Assembly: GCF_035046485.1 (NCBI RefSeq)
Contig: NC_085138.1
Coordinates: 449,353,204 to 449,417,203, forward strand
DNA length: 64,000 bases
Direction: 5' to 3'
From: Aedes albopictus
Taxonomy: Eukaryota > Arthropoda > Insecta > Diptera > Culicidae
Numbering within the stretch: the stretch's first letter is position 1; every line of letters starts with the position of its first letter. Below are positions 36,701 to 45,290 of this stretch, piece after piece. The notes below the pieces were generated by a model that was given only the letters and a program-made list of their open reading frames with translations, ran no database searches and was not told the DNA's origin. Position numbers and translations under genes: made by a program.

Positions 36701-39700
36701 TTTGTCAGGAATTCCTCCAGGAATTGATCCAGGAATTCCTGGAGATCCATCAGAAATTATGTCAGCAATTTCTACAGGAAATCCTCCAGAAATTTCTTCA
36801 GAGGTTCTTCCAGGAAATACTCCAGGAATACCTCCAGGCATTCCTCTATGACTTCCTCCAGAGATTTCTCCAGAAATTGCTGCAGGGATTTCTTCACTAA
36901 TTCAACCAGGGATTTTCTCAGGGATTCCTCCAGGAAATCCTCCAGAAATTCCTCCTACGATTTCTTTAAGAAATTTCTCCAGGAATACATCACAGAATTC
37001 CTCTGGAGATTTCTCCAGGAATTCCTCCAGGGATTTCTCCAGGAATTCTTCCAGGGATTGCTCCAAGAACTCATCCAGGAATTTCTCCAGGGATTCCTGC
37101 TGGGTCTCATTCCAGACTTCCCCCAGGAATTCTTCTAGGAAATACGCAAGAGATTTGTACAGAAGTTACTCCAAGTATTCCTCCAGGATTATTGCTAGAG
37201 ATTTTTCCAGGAATTGTTTCAGGGACTTTTTACGAAATTCCGGAAGGGTTGTTCTCCAAGAATTCCTCCAAGGATTCTTCCAGAAGTTTCTCAGTTTCCT
37301 CAAGGAATTTCTGTAGATTTTTTTCTAGGGATTCCTCCCAGAATTTCTTCAAAATCCTGCAAAGAATCCTCCTGAAATTTAACTAGGATTTATTCTAGCA
37401 ATTTCTCAAGAGATTTCTTCAGAACTTCCTCTCAGGTTCTCTTCAAAAGCTCATTCAGGAGTTCCTTCAGAAATTTTCAGAAATTCTTCTATCGTCTGTT
37501 CCAGGGATGTATCTTTTGGATTACATAAAGAATTGCTGGAGGAATTCCTCCAGCAAATAGTATTGGAATATAATATGAAAAGGATGCAAACAGGAACCAA
37601 GCAATTATCGAAGAATTCTTGTAGGAACGCCTCCAGCAGATTCTTTAGAAGATTACTTAGAGATTCCATTCTTAAAATAAGCGAGACAATAAGTATTCCT
37701 TTTTTTTTAATCTCCGGACGGGTTCCCATTAAGTTCTATTAAAAAATATGTTGAAGGAAACCATGAAGAAAATTATAGATTAGCACCACGTTAACTTGTG
37801 TAGAACAGACGAGCTTTTTTTAACAATACACCAAACTGCTGAACGGTTGGTTAAATCACGTTAAATGTTATAGATGTTTATCAAAAGTAAAATACAATAA
37901 AAACGGGTAAAAACCTTTAAATAGAAAAAAAAATTAATATAAATGAATTTACATTAAAAACTATGAATTTTAAACGTTTAAAAACACATAAAAGGGGTAC
38001 AAACTAAGCAGATTAAATTGCTGCGTAAGCCATGATTTTCTGCCAGTGTTTGGACGAAAAAGTGATCAGTGAACCACTCGGCAGTTTTTCTTCCCTTCTG
38101 TTGGTTCTGTTTCAATTACCAAGCGGTGTATGTTCTCTCGTCGAGTCGCATGGTTCACGAAGGAACACAAAGAGGATACTCCGATATAAACAAGCTGCGG
38201 CGATGAGCGGGCATCGCTAAGTGTAACACTTACCGATGCTCGCTCATCGTTGGCTTGGGGCAACTGTGAATAATCGTTATTTTCATAAGTATTTAATGCG
38301 TTTTCGCTTTAAAAACGTGAAATACTATTTAATTTAACTGTATTCATGACGTTGCAGGTTGTGTAGTCACAATAAAAAAAGAATTATGGCAATAAAATAT
38401 TCTTACCGAATGCATGCATCGCTTTCATTAGCGTCATCGAGCATCTTCTCTCTTGATTGCGCTCTCGTATCGAACCGGGCAAGAGAATGAACAGCATTTC
38501 GGGGAGCGTTCCCGAGCATGTTGGTTCATGAAATGTTACATTCGCGAATGTATCACTTGCTGAGCATGGACTATTCAGTGGTTCGCGATAAAAATCCACA
38601 CACTGTTTTCTGCTTATTTGAAATGTTTCATGATTTTGCGAATGAAATAGTCAAAGATTGCCTTGGTGATCGCCACCTTTAATCAGTTGAATCGGTTTAC
38701 CCTGTTTAATAAATCCTCCTTAAGTTAATAAAAAATAAGCCCCTGCAAAATATTTCTAAGGATGTTTCAAAATATTAGCCTTTCTGGCATAAATACTGCT
38801 TTTTACATTTTTCTGTCTATTTACTGGTCAAAATCTTTCTCGGAAGGGATTCTCAACGAATTCCTCCACGATTTCCAATCAAGATATGCTGTGTACACAG
38901 AAAGAAATTCTGAAAACTACACGTGACGTACACAGATCGAAAAAAGAGTGTAAAATTCTGTGACATATGATGCTATGCACATGTTTGGAGCGTGGGATAT
39001 CACAGAAGTTTACATGACATCTATCTATATCTATATATATAAAAATGTAATGGCATACGTGGGACCGCGCATAACTTGCAAACGGAGGGCCCGATTTGGG
39101 TCGTCTTAGTTTTGTTCTGTTAGTTTTCACCCAAGGAAGGTTTATGAGGCAAAAACATGGGATAATTAAGAGTTTTTGAAAATCGAGTTTTCGTACATTT
39201 TGAACGGGGACTTGGGCGCTTGGCTAGGGGCTTGAAACGTCAAAAAACGCAGTAGGCAAGACAAAGTTTGCCGGGTACAGCTAGTATCATGTAAAAGTAA
39301 TAAAATGTCATGTAAACTACCATTATATGTCATGTAATTCCGCATGACTCTGAGTTTTTACATGACATATAACACAAATTTACATGATATATCATGTAAA
39401 TTATCATAACACTAAGTTTACATGACTTAAATGAAGTTTATATGACGTGTAAATCTCATTATTTTTATCTGTGTAAATATTAGAACGCTTAAATTTCCAT
39501 TTCATTTGATTTTACAAAGAAGAATGTATTGCACGCAAAGTTGTAAGCAAGTTCCATACTGCAAATATCCTGTAATTTTACAATCCGATGGAGATTTGAG
39601 TTGAAGGCGATGGAGGTCATTTAGTTACAGCGAACTCGATGCAACAATTTTGAACTGTGTATCTTTGTCTATCTTTTGGAAAATACAAGTTTCTGAAAAT

Positions 39701-41399
39701 CAAATCGAATCTGTTGCGGGGAATCCTGGACGGAGCTTTCCACGTATCCCGCAGCCTGAGATTTAATGCTGCTTGCATTCGATCTGATATAACCTTTTCG
39801 AATTTACCAAGGACAATAATGACAATGTCATCCGCAAATTACATTGCATACTTCCTTGATCCTTGATGCTGTAATTTTCCAAGAAGGTCATCAACAATCA
39901 GGGACCAGAGGAGAGGAGAAATAACTCCTCCTTGGGCATAGCCCTGACCAGCTGTAACCTTTTGAACTGAATTCTTAGGAAATGCTGATATTTCTCTTCT
40001 TGAAAGCATCACTTCAATCCAAATGATTATGTTCCTAGAAAAAGTCATGACCCTTTCAATCGATGCAAAGCTAGCGTTGTTGAACGCGCCTTCTAAGTCA
40101 AGTATTGCTACCAAAAGTATTTCTTTTTGTTCAAATGTTTTTTTTTTCAATTCTAGTAACTTATGAAGTGCCGATATTGTCGATTTACCAATTTGGTAGG
40201 CAAATTGAGCTCTGTCTAATGATTTATCTTGGATTGGAGTACGTTCGATTTAATATACTCATCTTTAATTTTTTTTCATCAGTTTTGGGAAGATCGATGT
40301 AAGACTTATTGGCCTATACGATTTCGAGGACATTTAACCTTTTTTTTATCTTATGTATGAACACTACTCAAACTTGTCTTACAAGCTCCTTTGCGGATTT
40401 TGAACTGATTCCTGCGTTTTCGACGCCATTCAGGTGCTCATCGAAGTGCTGCTTCCACCTTTCGACCACCTCACGTTCGTCCGTCAAGAGGCTCCCACCT
40501 TTATCCATGCATATTTTGACTCATGGCACGAAGCCGTTGCTATACAATGTTTATTGTTATTTTTATAGGTTTAATGCTAGTTTAAAAAAACATTAACCCT
40601 TTTTATCATTCATTTTGCCATTACGCTCTATCAGGGTCTAATAGGTTCCAAGAAAATCATTACACATCTACCTTCTCCACGAGTGTACAATTGCTTCAAT
40701 CTGTCTGCCAGCAGGAGTTTCCCCAACAACCCTAAAAGCACTGTATATTGAAAATAATGTTTCCTCTTCCATTATTTCAGATCGTACAGCCTGGTGACAA
40801 TCGAATGGAACGGCCATTCAACGGATGTTTGCCACACCGAGACCTCAAGCTGGGTGCACGACTACGTAGGCGAAGACGTGTACTATACCTTCTATTTTTC
40901 GTTCCGGATATTGTTCGTGCATCTGATACCGTGCGGGAGTTTGGTTGCACTGAACGTGCTGCTGTTCAAGGCAATGCGCCAAGCCCAGCAGAAACGTGAA
41001 CGCCTCTTCAAAGACACCGCCAAAAAGCGCGAATGCAAGCGGGTCCGGGACTCCAACTGCACCACACTTATGTTGATAGTTGTGGTAACAGTTTTCCTCG
41101 TCGTGGAAATACCGCTCGCTGTGATTACGGCCTTACACATCATCTCCTCGCTTATTTATGAGTTCCTCGACTACTACATAGCGAACCTGTTCATCCTGTT
41201 TGCAAACTTTTTCCTCATCGTTAGCTATCCAATCAATTTTGCAATCTACTGCGGGATGTCGCGTCAGTTCCGCGAAACGTTCAAGGAAATTTTCGTCAAA
41301 TCGAGCAAACAAATACCCGGTGGCAAAAAGGACGTTGGCTCTTCGCGATATTCGTTGGTCAATGGACCACGGACTTTTACTAATGAAACGGTGCTGTAA
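24697..41399 (+). CDS. SPR: sex peptide / myoinhibitory peptide receptor, class A GPCR (TM3 to C-terminus, 3 exons, 5' partial)
   Basis: A plasma-membrane G-protein-coupled receptor; in flies SPR responds to myoinhibitory peptides and to male sex peptide. Three exons (24697-24758, 25615-25737, 40781-41399) splice with GT/AG ends and matching phases into 267 codons. Domains in order: TM3 with HTASVWLTLALAVQRY (QRY in the DRY position), ICL2 and TM4, ECL2 with EVCHxE-like DVCHTE, TM5, a basic ICL3 (RKKEC-like KKRECKRVRDSN), TM6 with VVEIP, TM7 with SYPINFAIYCG (the NPxxY position), and a tail ending NETVL. The tail pattern NGxRTxTNETVL is what I recall from Drosophila SPR. TM1-TM2 exons were not found and probably lie upstream of this window. 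The second intron is 15,043 bp and full of transposons. Confidence 0.9.
25615..25737 (+). CDS. SPR: SPR exon (ICL2 and TM4)
   Basis: The acceptor is CCATTCTCTCCAG and the donor is GATAA|GTAAGT. The exon is 123 bases and completes Arg, then reads YVYVCHAPIARTWCTIPRVK and the TM4 helix to RFFDK. VCHAP-ARTWCT is a hallmark I recall from insect SPR. The intron before it is 856 bases and no element was recognised in it. Confidence 0.9.
   Translation, partial: VRLRLPRSHSTNLVHNTSGEKVYRLHLYSSTNPSEHSIFR
26495..27400. mobile_element. 906-bp Tc1/mariner-type foldback MITE
   Basis: The terminal repeat CAGGGGATGGCCAAAATG is flanked by TA (26493-26494 and 27401-27402). The arms pair for about 250 bases, including CAAATTTTGACTGTTTGTC. 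The ends are clearly related to the element at 51295-53469 (CAGGGGATAGACAAAATG). No transposase ORF. Confidence 0.85.
27409..27441 (+). repeat. (GAT)n microsatellite
   Basis: About ten GAT units with one GTT, directly beyond the right end of the MITE at 26495-27400. Confidence 0.85.
27505..28040. other. unclassified mixed-composition block, possible LTR relic
   Basis: Composition differs from the flanks, with many ACTAC, AACTG and CGCGCG motifs. It starts near TGTCGGATCCG. I looked for TG...CA ends with a target duplication, as for a solo LTR, and did not find a convincing pair. Confidence 0.25.
28050..30785 (-). mobile_element. LINE 3' half with RNase H domain (I/LOA-like), decayed, split by hAT
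   Basis: On the minus strand, in order: an RNase H start with FFTDGSKTNDSTGFGVYNE (about 30720-30665) and AEPAAIYYTLEYI; a frameshift inside SLSSLDAVRSMKLMKHSA; an unrelated segment (30231-30440); the RNase H end WVPSHCSILSNEKADSLAKV (about 30185-30125); then a C-terminal domain with the zinc-knuckle-like CVCGEAYQDIEHVVWGCGKH. The reading frame is cut by the hAT element at 28463-29771 and resumes with FLKRVDVNVVPCLAA beyond it. The 3' end has several TGTAAAATG repeats near 28120-28160. All motifs point to a dead copy. Confidence 0.8.
28463..29771. mobile_element. 1309-bp non-autonomous hAT element with 8-bp TSD
   Basis: The ends CAGGGGTTCTCAAACTTTTT and AGTTTGAGAAACGCTG are hAT-type terminal repeats, with inner GCGACCCAC/GTGGGTCGCG repeats. 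ATATATGA occurs exactly on both sides (28455-28462 and 29772-29779). Removing the element and one duplicate restores the reading frame of the host LINE. No transposase ORF was seen. Confidence 0.92.
31324..31510 (-). mobile_element. tRNA-derived SINE (third family)
   Basis: On the minus strand it reads GGAGCGGACCTGGTGTGATG at the head, a box-A-like GTGATGGTTAGAACA, and a box B GGGATCGAATCCCACTCCC. The body ends GGGCTAAAAATCTCGTTAA with an A/T-rich tail. A relic is at 18066-18180. An (AAATA)n tract at 31511-31573 adjoins its head. Confidence 0.8.
31576..33250. other. unclassified intron sequence with one MITE fragment
   Basis: AT-rich. The segment 32146-32255 is an inverted copy of the AATAGGACGCAA element (GCGTCCTATTG end, CTTTCAATCTAGTACTTCA). 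No other gene or element was recognised. Confidence 0.45.
32146..32255 (-). mobile_element. AATAGGACGCAA-family MITE, single end
   Basis: The reverse complement matches 20423-20535 through GCTGTTTGCACCATTT, AAAAATCCAGCTCACTAC and AATCTAGTACTTCA, then finishes with GTTTGCGTCCTATT. The last part shows what the outer element at 20423-20684 looked like before the inner MITE entered it. Confidence 0.65.
33255..34100 (-). mobile_element. RTE-clade LINE fragment, decayed
   Basis: Minus-strand pieces in order: PTPTLRKV, then after the MITE a degraded TNKAAQKDGIAAELIKMG, LPEEWKEGVICPIHKKGDH, NFRVITILNAAYKVLS, SFIDGRSITDQIFTVRQ and HLFIDFEAAYDSINHTE with the first catalytic aspartate. It then stops near LIKATMDGVQN, before the FADD box. 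Several stops and frame changes make it dead. It is related to the elements at 3215 and 48293. Confidence 0.8.
33920..34034. mobile_element. 115-bp piggyBac-like MITE
   Basis: CCCGGGAGCGGTCGCGTC at one end pairs with GACGCGACCGCTCGAGGG at the other. TTAA flanks both sides (33916-33919 and 34035-34038), the exact target duplication of piggyBac elements. It is inserted in the RTE fragment. A loop of about 75 bases contains a further ACTGAGTACACGC block. Confidence 0.85.
34355..34475 (-). repeat. dispersed repeat shared with 60662-60780
   Basis: The reverse complement matches 60662-60780, including CATCGCGCAACAA, GACAATGTCGCAACCTG and TTTGTCCCAACT. The boundaries and nature of the family are not clear. 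Confidence 0.6.
34548..35620 (+). repeat. 12-bp satellite array 2, first part
   Basis: GAATTCCTCCAG-type units in the same orientation as array 1. Open frames read NSSRDSSR and IPPGIISG. From about 35096 the array is the first copy of a larger duplicated unit. Confidence 0.9.
35621..35916. mobile_element. TTACCGA-hairpin MITE inserted in the satellite
   Basis: The ends CACAATTAAAT and ATTTAGTGTG are flanked by TA (35619-35620 and 35917-35918). Removing the element and one TA restores a regular 12-mer, ATTCCTACAGGA. The interior alternates TTACCGAGATCTCGGTAA palindromes. The second duplicate of the array (near 37180) lacks it, so the insertion postdates the duplication or was lost there. Confidence 0.85.
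35919..37475 (+). repeat. 12-bp satellite array 2, second part, with a ~1.2-1.4 kb duplication
   Basis: The segments 35096-36530 and 36594-37790 align along their length. Shared landmarks include ACCTATAGGA, TGCTCCAAGAACTCAT, GGAAGGGTTGTTCTCCAAG and the non-satellite block GATGCAAACAGGAACCAAGC (36331 and 37585). The first copy is longer because it carries the MITE at 35621-35916. Confidence 0.85.
36240..36540 (+). repeat. non-satellite tail of the duplicated unit, copy 1
   Basis: About 300 bases containing AAATAGTATTGGAATATAAT, GATGCAAACAGGAACCAAGC and CTCCGGACGGGTTCCCATTA. The same block is at 37500-37790 with about 10% differences. Its origin is unknown. Confidence 0.65.
37500..37790 (+). 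repeat. non-satellite tail of the duplicated unit, copy 2
   Basis: Second copy of the block at 36240-36540. It keeps the same order and orientation, which shows that the duplication was tandem and included both satellite and non-satellite DNA. Confidence 0.65.
38044..38605. mobile_element. 562-bp non-autonomous hAT element with 8-bp TSD
   Basis: The ends CAGTGTTTGGAC and ATCCACACACTG are inverted. TTTTCTGC lies exactly on both sides (38036-38043 and 38606-38613). Subterminal GTGAACCAC / GTGGTTCGC blocks and a central hairpin (GATGAGCGGGCATCG with CGATGCTCGCTCATC, about 38192-38250) give internal pairing. It has no transposase. Confidence 0.88.
38931..39473. mobile_element. MITE of the ATGACATATCAT palindrome family, copy 3, split by a Helitron
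   Basis: The ends CACAGATCG and ATCTGTG are flanked by TA, as in copy 1 at 23268-23529. The interior matches copies 1 and 2 on either side of the Helitron at 39020-39284. Excising the Helitron restores the palindrome ATGACA|TATCATG seen in the other copies. Confidence 0.88.
39020..39284 (+). mobile_element. 265-bp non-autonomous Helitron
   Basis: It starts TCTATCTATATCTATATATA, ends GCCGGGTACAGCTAG, and is inserted between host A (39019) and T (39285) without target duplication, which is the Helitron pattern. It shares GTGGGACCGCGCATAACTTG and ACAAAGTTTGCCGGGTAC with the copy at 49463-49716. No Rep/helicase sequence is present. Confidence 0.9.
39665..40340 (-). mobile_element. LINE reverse-transcriptase fragment (R1/Jockey-like), decayed
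   Basis: On the minus strand, in order: SYRPISLTSIFPKLMK, LDRAQFAYQIGKSTISALHK, LVAILDLEGAFNNASF (first catalytic aspartate), GGVISPLLWSLIVDDLLGKL, and FADDIVIIVLGKFEKVI just after an in-frame stop. That stop and frame changes upstream make it a dead fragment. Confidence 0.8.
40395..40535 (-). mobile_element. RTE LINE fragment (linker upstream of RT)
   Basis: The minus-strand frame reads GGSLLTDEREVVERWKQHFD and EHLNGVENAG, the conserved stretch between endonuclease and RT in RTE-type elements. No RT follows, so it is a short relic close to the last SPR exon. Confidence 0.65.
40781..41399 (+). CDS. SPR: SPR terminal exon (ECL2, TM5-TM7, C-tail)
   Basis: The acceptor is CCATTATTTCAG. The first base completes the Lys codon begun in the previous exon. 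The exon is 619 bases and ends in TAA. It encodes SYSLVTIEWNG, ECL2, TM5 (FRILFVHLIPCGSLVALNVL), a basic ICL3, TM6 (TLMLIVVVTVFLVVEIP), TM7 (LFANFFLIVSYPINFAIY), MSRQFRETFKEIF (helix 8), and a tail ending in TNETVL, a possible PDZ-binding end. Confidence 0.95.
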
Positions 41400-43150
41400 T
41401 AGAAGAGCATGTGTATCACGACACATTAAAATCATAAAATGTTGGAAGGATGCATTGTTGTAAAAATAGTATCAATTTCGAAATCCAATTTTAAAGAAAT
41501 AGTTCATTTTCCCTCCTTGAATGTTATTTTTCGAGATATCACAATCAGGGAAATGGAAAAGCTATTATTATCAATTACGTCTGAGAGACGCACCATATGG
41601 CGACCATTGTCTAAATCGCGAACCGAGATGGAAAACAAATTTCAAGACGGAAAAGCTGACACTAAGTACAACTGTTACCCACCAATCATCATTGAGAGTC
41701 AAATACGTCCCCCGAAAATCTATCGATTGTCAACAAGTGAAGAAGATCATACGGAAACGAGCCACGTCACGTCTTTCGTCAATGTTCTTGGTGAACTTAC
41801 CTTACAGCATGACGAAGCTGAAAAGAGATAAAACGTAGAATTAACAGTCGTTAGTGAATGAAAAGTAATCTCATTTGAATAGGAAATTCCGAGCCCAATT
41901 TTCTAATTCAAATGACGACCCAATGATGCGTAATAGCGGTAATAGCACCATAATAAAAGAGATAAGGGAGCAATTCACAATAAAGCTATTTTTCCAACTC
42001 GCGTAAAAACAAGCAACGTGAATCAAATGAACCGTGATTTTTCTTACGAATGTGTAATATTCTAATACAGTAGAGCATATTATTTTATTTATCATCGTAA
42101 TATCAGTTCACACTCATCGATGACGACCAAATGTTAATGCATTAAAACTGATTACACCATAACACATTTTGGTTGTTGAATTATCAAGAGAGAGAACCGA
42201 GATCCAAGCTGTATGTGCATACTAGAGACAAACAACGTAACTGTGAAAGCAAGGAGACAGACATAAAAAAAACAGCTCTAGAATCATGCTACAAACCAAA
42301 TTTATTTGAAAAGCGCCTCCTTCCAGCCCCAAAAGCTGAACATACCACAAAAACAAACTGGGAAGAAAAATCAACAACCGAAAAGCATCGAGAAAGGAAT
42401 CTTTTGCAGGCACGAGAATGCATAACATTCCCCATGCTTTTCAGGCCACGCTTTTTGAATTGCTAGCAAACAACACAACACAACAAATCGGGACGGGAAA
42501 CGAAGGATGGATGAACTAATAGTCAGTTATAGTATATATATTGTAGTTATGTAGCTGATGAGATTATTGAATTTTATTTTAACCACCGATTACGGAACGG
42601 AATATTTTAGCTAAAACATAAAACTAACAAATTCACCAGATTTAAGAAAAACCATAATATAAAAAAAAAATTCAACAAATTCGGACTGTATCATTAAGTT
42701 TCATTACTAAATCGGAATGTGCGATGGAATTTTTGAAAGTAGTAAATGTTGAATTGTGGAAGAGAAAATCAAATTAAAATTTCTATCTTGTTTTGTACTT
42801 GATCTTGATTTTGGTGTTTTACTACTCTCATTGTGAAATCCTAAACAACTGTTTATTTATGTTGCACAAACATTCGAATTAAACAATACAATGTTTCTAT
42901 AGTATCATCCAGTTTGTTTATATTTACATTGGTCTTTATTCTAGTCATAGAAGTCTTAAGCACTCCTTTTTTTTTTTAGAGTCATCAGAGTTGTTTTCAC
43001 CAAGAAACAACTCTCTATAAATTCCTCGTGTAATGTCACCTGCTGTTCCAGCAAGAAACAATTCTTGTACTTAAGAAGCTGATCTGCAACTACTTCCGAT
43101 GTGAAGGGAGCGCATAGACATTTTCGCTTTTTTGTTGTAATTATATTATA
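41400..43150 (+). other. SPR: probable SPR 3' UTR and downstream DNA
   Basis: Sequence after the SPR stop is not visibly repetitive up to about 42900. AATAAA occurs at 41952-41957 and 41979-41984, plausible poly(A) signals giving a 3' UTR of about 600 bases. A 130-codon open frame at 41439-41831 has no recognisable domain and lies in this putative UTR, so it is not called. Confidence 0.5.
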
Positions 43151-43157
43151 TGTAATA

Positions 43158-44158
43158 CTAGCTGACCCGGCAAACTTTGTATTGCCCCATTTTAATTGTG
43201 GATCTTTCACTACACTTAAAATTGGTTTAGTTCTGATGGTTTTTAACATCTTCTGTTCCGGAAGAATCTTTAGTGGAATCCCTGAAGGTTTTTCTTGTTA
43301 AATTCTTCTTGGCATTACTGGGAAATTATCGGTAAATCCTGGTGAAATTACTGGAGGAATCCCTTGAACCAATTTCTGGAGAAATCGCTGGAGGAATCCC
43401 TGAATTTTTGGAATAATGTGTGTATAAACTCCGGAAGGATGATTTCCTGGAGGATTTCCTGGATAAATTGCCGTTGTAATTTCTGAACGAATTATTGGAT
43501 TAATTTCTGCAAGAATTCCTGAGGTAATTTCCGCAGGAGTTCCTGGGATAATTCCTGGTGGAATTTTTATAGGTATTCCTGGAAGAGTCCCAGAACCAAA
43601 TCCTAAAAAAATGCCTGGAGGAATCCCTATGAAAATCCCTGGGGGAACTCCCGGAGAAATGCCTACAGGAATTCCAAGAGCGGTCCCTAGAGGATTCCCA
43701 AGAGAAGCTCTTGAAGGAATGCCTGGACACATGCTTGTGCGAATTCCTCGATGAATTTCTAGAGAAATTCCTTGAGTAATCTTCAGAGGAACTCCTGGAG
43801 GAACTTCTCGAGGATTTTCTTGAACAATCGCTGGAAAACTTTTAGATAGAATCCCTGGAGGAATCCTTTAAACAGTTTCTGGAGAAATTCCTCGAGGAAT
43901 CCCTTATAGAATTTCTACAGGAATTTCATGAGGTATTTCTAGAAAATACCTGGAGGAATCACTGCAGAAATTCCATTATATATATTATATATAAATTACA
44001 TATAAATAAACATAAACTGCTTTTGCAACCAATGCCTTCTCATAAAGCTGTGGACCGTATCTCATCTCTCCCGAGATCAGAACTAAACCAATTTAAAGTG
44101 TCGTAGTGAAAGATCCACAATTAAAATGGGGCAATACAAAGTTTGCCGGGTCAGCTAG
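43158..44158. mobile_element. inverted pair of Helitron 3' ends enclosing satellite DNA
   Basis: 43158-43236 is the reverse complement of about 44078-44158. Both are Helitron 3' ends (AAAGTTTGCCGGGTCAGCTAG) facing outward, each followed by T. Between them is 12-bp satellite DNA. A normal Helitron has one such end and a TC start, so this arrangement is unusual. Confidence 0.75.
43262..43980 (-). repeat. 12-bp satellite array 3, first part (opposite orientation)
   Basis: Units near CTGGAGGAATTC on the plus strand, that is GAATTCCTCCAG on the minus strand. The longest open frame (43732-43298, minus) reads IPPGIFIGIPPGI and is a satellite artefact. Confidence 0.85.
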
Positions 44159-44275
44159 TCTATATATATAAATGCAGTGGCATACGTGGGACCGCGAATA
44201 ACATGCAAACAGGTGGTCCGATTTGGGTCATCTGAGTTTTGTTTTGTTAGTTTTCACCCAAATAGAAAGATTAAA
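44159..44275 (+). mobile_element. Helitron 5' end, truncated
   Basis: It begins TCTATATATATAAATGCAG directly after the CTAG end of the preceding Helitron, and matches the first about 115 bases of 39020-39284 (CATACGTGGGACCGCG, TTTGTTAGTTTTCACCCAA). Its own 3' end is missing. Head-to-tail adjacency suggests a second insertion at the T next to an existing end. Confidence 0.8.
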
Positions 44276-44389
44276 TCCTCCTCTTTTGTTTAATGTATGT
44301 GAATTGCGTAAGATGAATGATATACGATGCACAGCTCTGTGAGAAATAATTGGTTGTAAAAGCAGTTACGCCCTTTTGAAATGTTGATG

Positions 44390-45290
44390 CCGAATTGGAG
44401 AAATTATCGAAGGAATTCCTGAAGGAATCTCTGAAAGAATCTTTAGAGTAATCCAAAAAGGAATTTCTGGTAAATAGGGCCTGTCCATAAACTACGTAGA
44501 CTCTTAGGGGGGGACGGGGGGGTCTGGCCAAAGTCTACGCTCCATACAAATTTCGAAAATTTTGTATGAACAAAAGTCTACGAGGGGGGAGGGGGGGTCT
44601 GAGATGACCGAAAAAAAGTCTACGTAGTTTATGGACAGCGCCATACCTGGACCAATTCCTGAAGGATTTCCTGGAGGAAATTCTGGTGGTATTCCTGGAG
44701 AAATCTCTGGAGAAATCCTTGGAGGAATACCTGGAGGAGAAATTTCTGGGAAAATTCCTCAAGGAAACCCTGAAAGAATTCCCGGAGGAATCTATGGAAG
44801 AACTTCTGGAGGAATTACTGAAGAAATTCTCGAAACAATTTCAAAAAGGAATCCCTGAAGGATTTTTTGGATCAATTCCTGGGGCAATTCTTGGAGAACT
44901 TCCAGGAAGAATCCCTGGAGGAATTCTTGAACAAATCCCTGAAAGAATTCCTGGAGAAGTTCCTGGATGAACCCCTGGTGGAATCTTTAGAGGAATTGGT
45001 CGAAGTATATCTAGAGGAATACCTGGAGGAATTTCTAGAGAAATCTCTGGCGGACTTTATAGAGGAACTCCTGGACAAATCCCTGTAGGATGTTTTAGAC
45101 GAATCCTTGAAGGAATTCACAGAGGAATCCTGAAACAACTCCTGAAGGAATTTCTGGAGGAATCCCAAGAAGAGTGCTTGGAGTTATTTTTAAAATAATC
45201 CCAAAAGCTGTTCCAGAAAAAATCACAGAAGGAATTCCCGGGTAAATTTCCGAAAAACCTCATGAGGAATTCCTTAGGGAATCACAGGAG
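44390..45290 (-). repeat. 12-bp satellite array 3, second part
   Basis: Units near CTGGAGGAATTC before and after the MITE at 44477-44642. Frames read EEFLEESLEEF on the plus strand and NSSRDSSR on the minus strand. The array fades at about 45290. Confidence 0.85.
44477..44642. mobile_element. 166-bp MITE with GGGCCTGTCCATAAAC ends
   Basis: The left GGGCCTGTCCATAAACTACG pairs with the right CGTAGTTTATGGACAGCGCC. Inside are G-rich blocks (TTAGGGGGGGACGGGGGGGT and GAGGGGGGAGGGGGGGTCT). ATA occurs on both flanks. It splits the satellite of array 3. Confidence 0.85.

Larger units (their letters stand above)
25738..40780 (+). other. SPR: 15-kb SPR intron filled with transposable elements
   Basis: Bounded by GTAAGT and TTATTTCAG. 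Recognised insertions, in order, are the Tc1-like MITE, a LINE with a nested hAT element, a SINE, a MITE fragment, an RTE fragment with a nested piggyBac-like MITE, the duplicated 12-bp satellite, a hAT MITE, a palindromic MITE with a nested Helitron, and two more LINE fragments. No alternative exon was recognised. Confidence 0.85.

Noticed and set aside
41439..41838. 130- and 105-codon ORFs after the SPR stop
   Set aside because: No domain, overlapping frames, and a position consistent with the 3' UTR.
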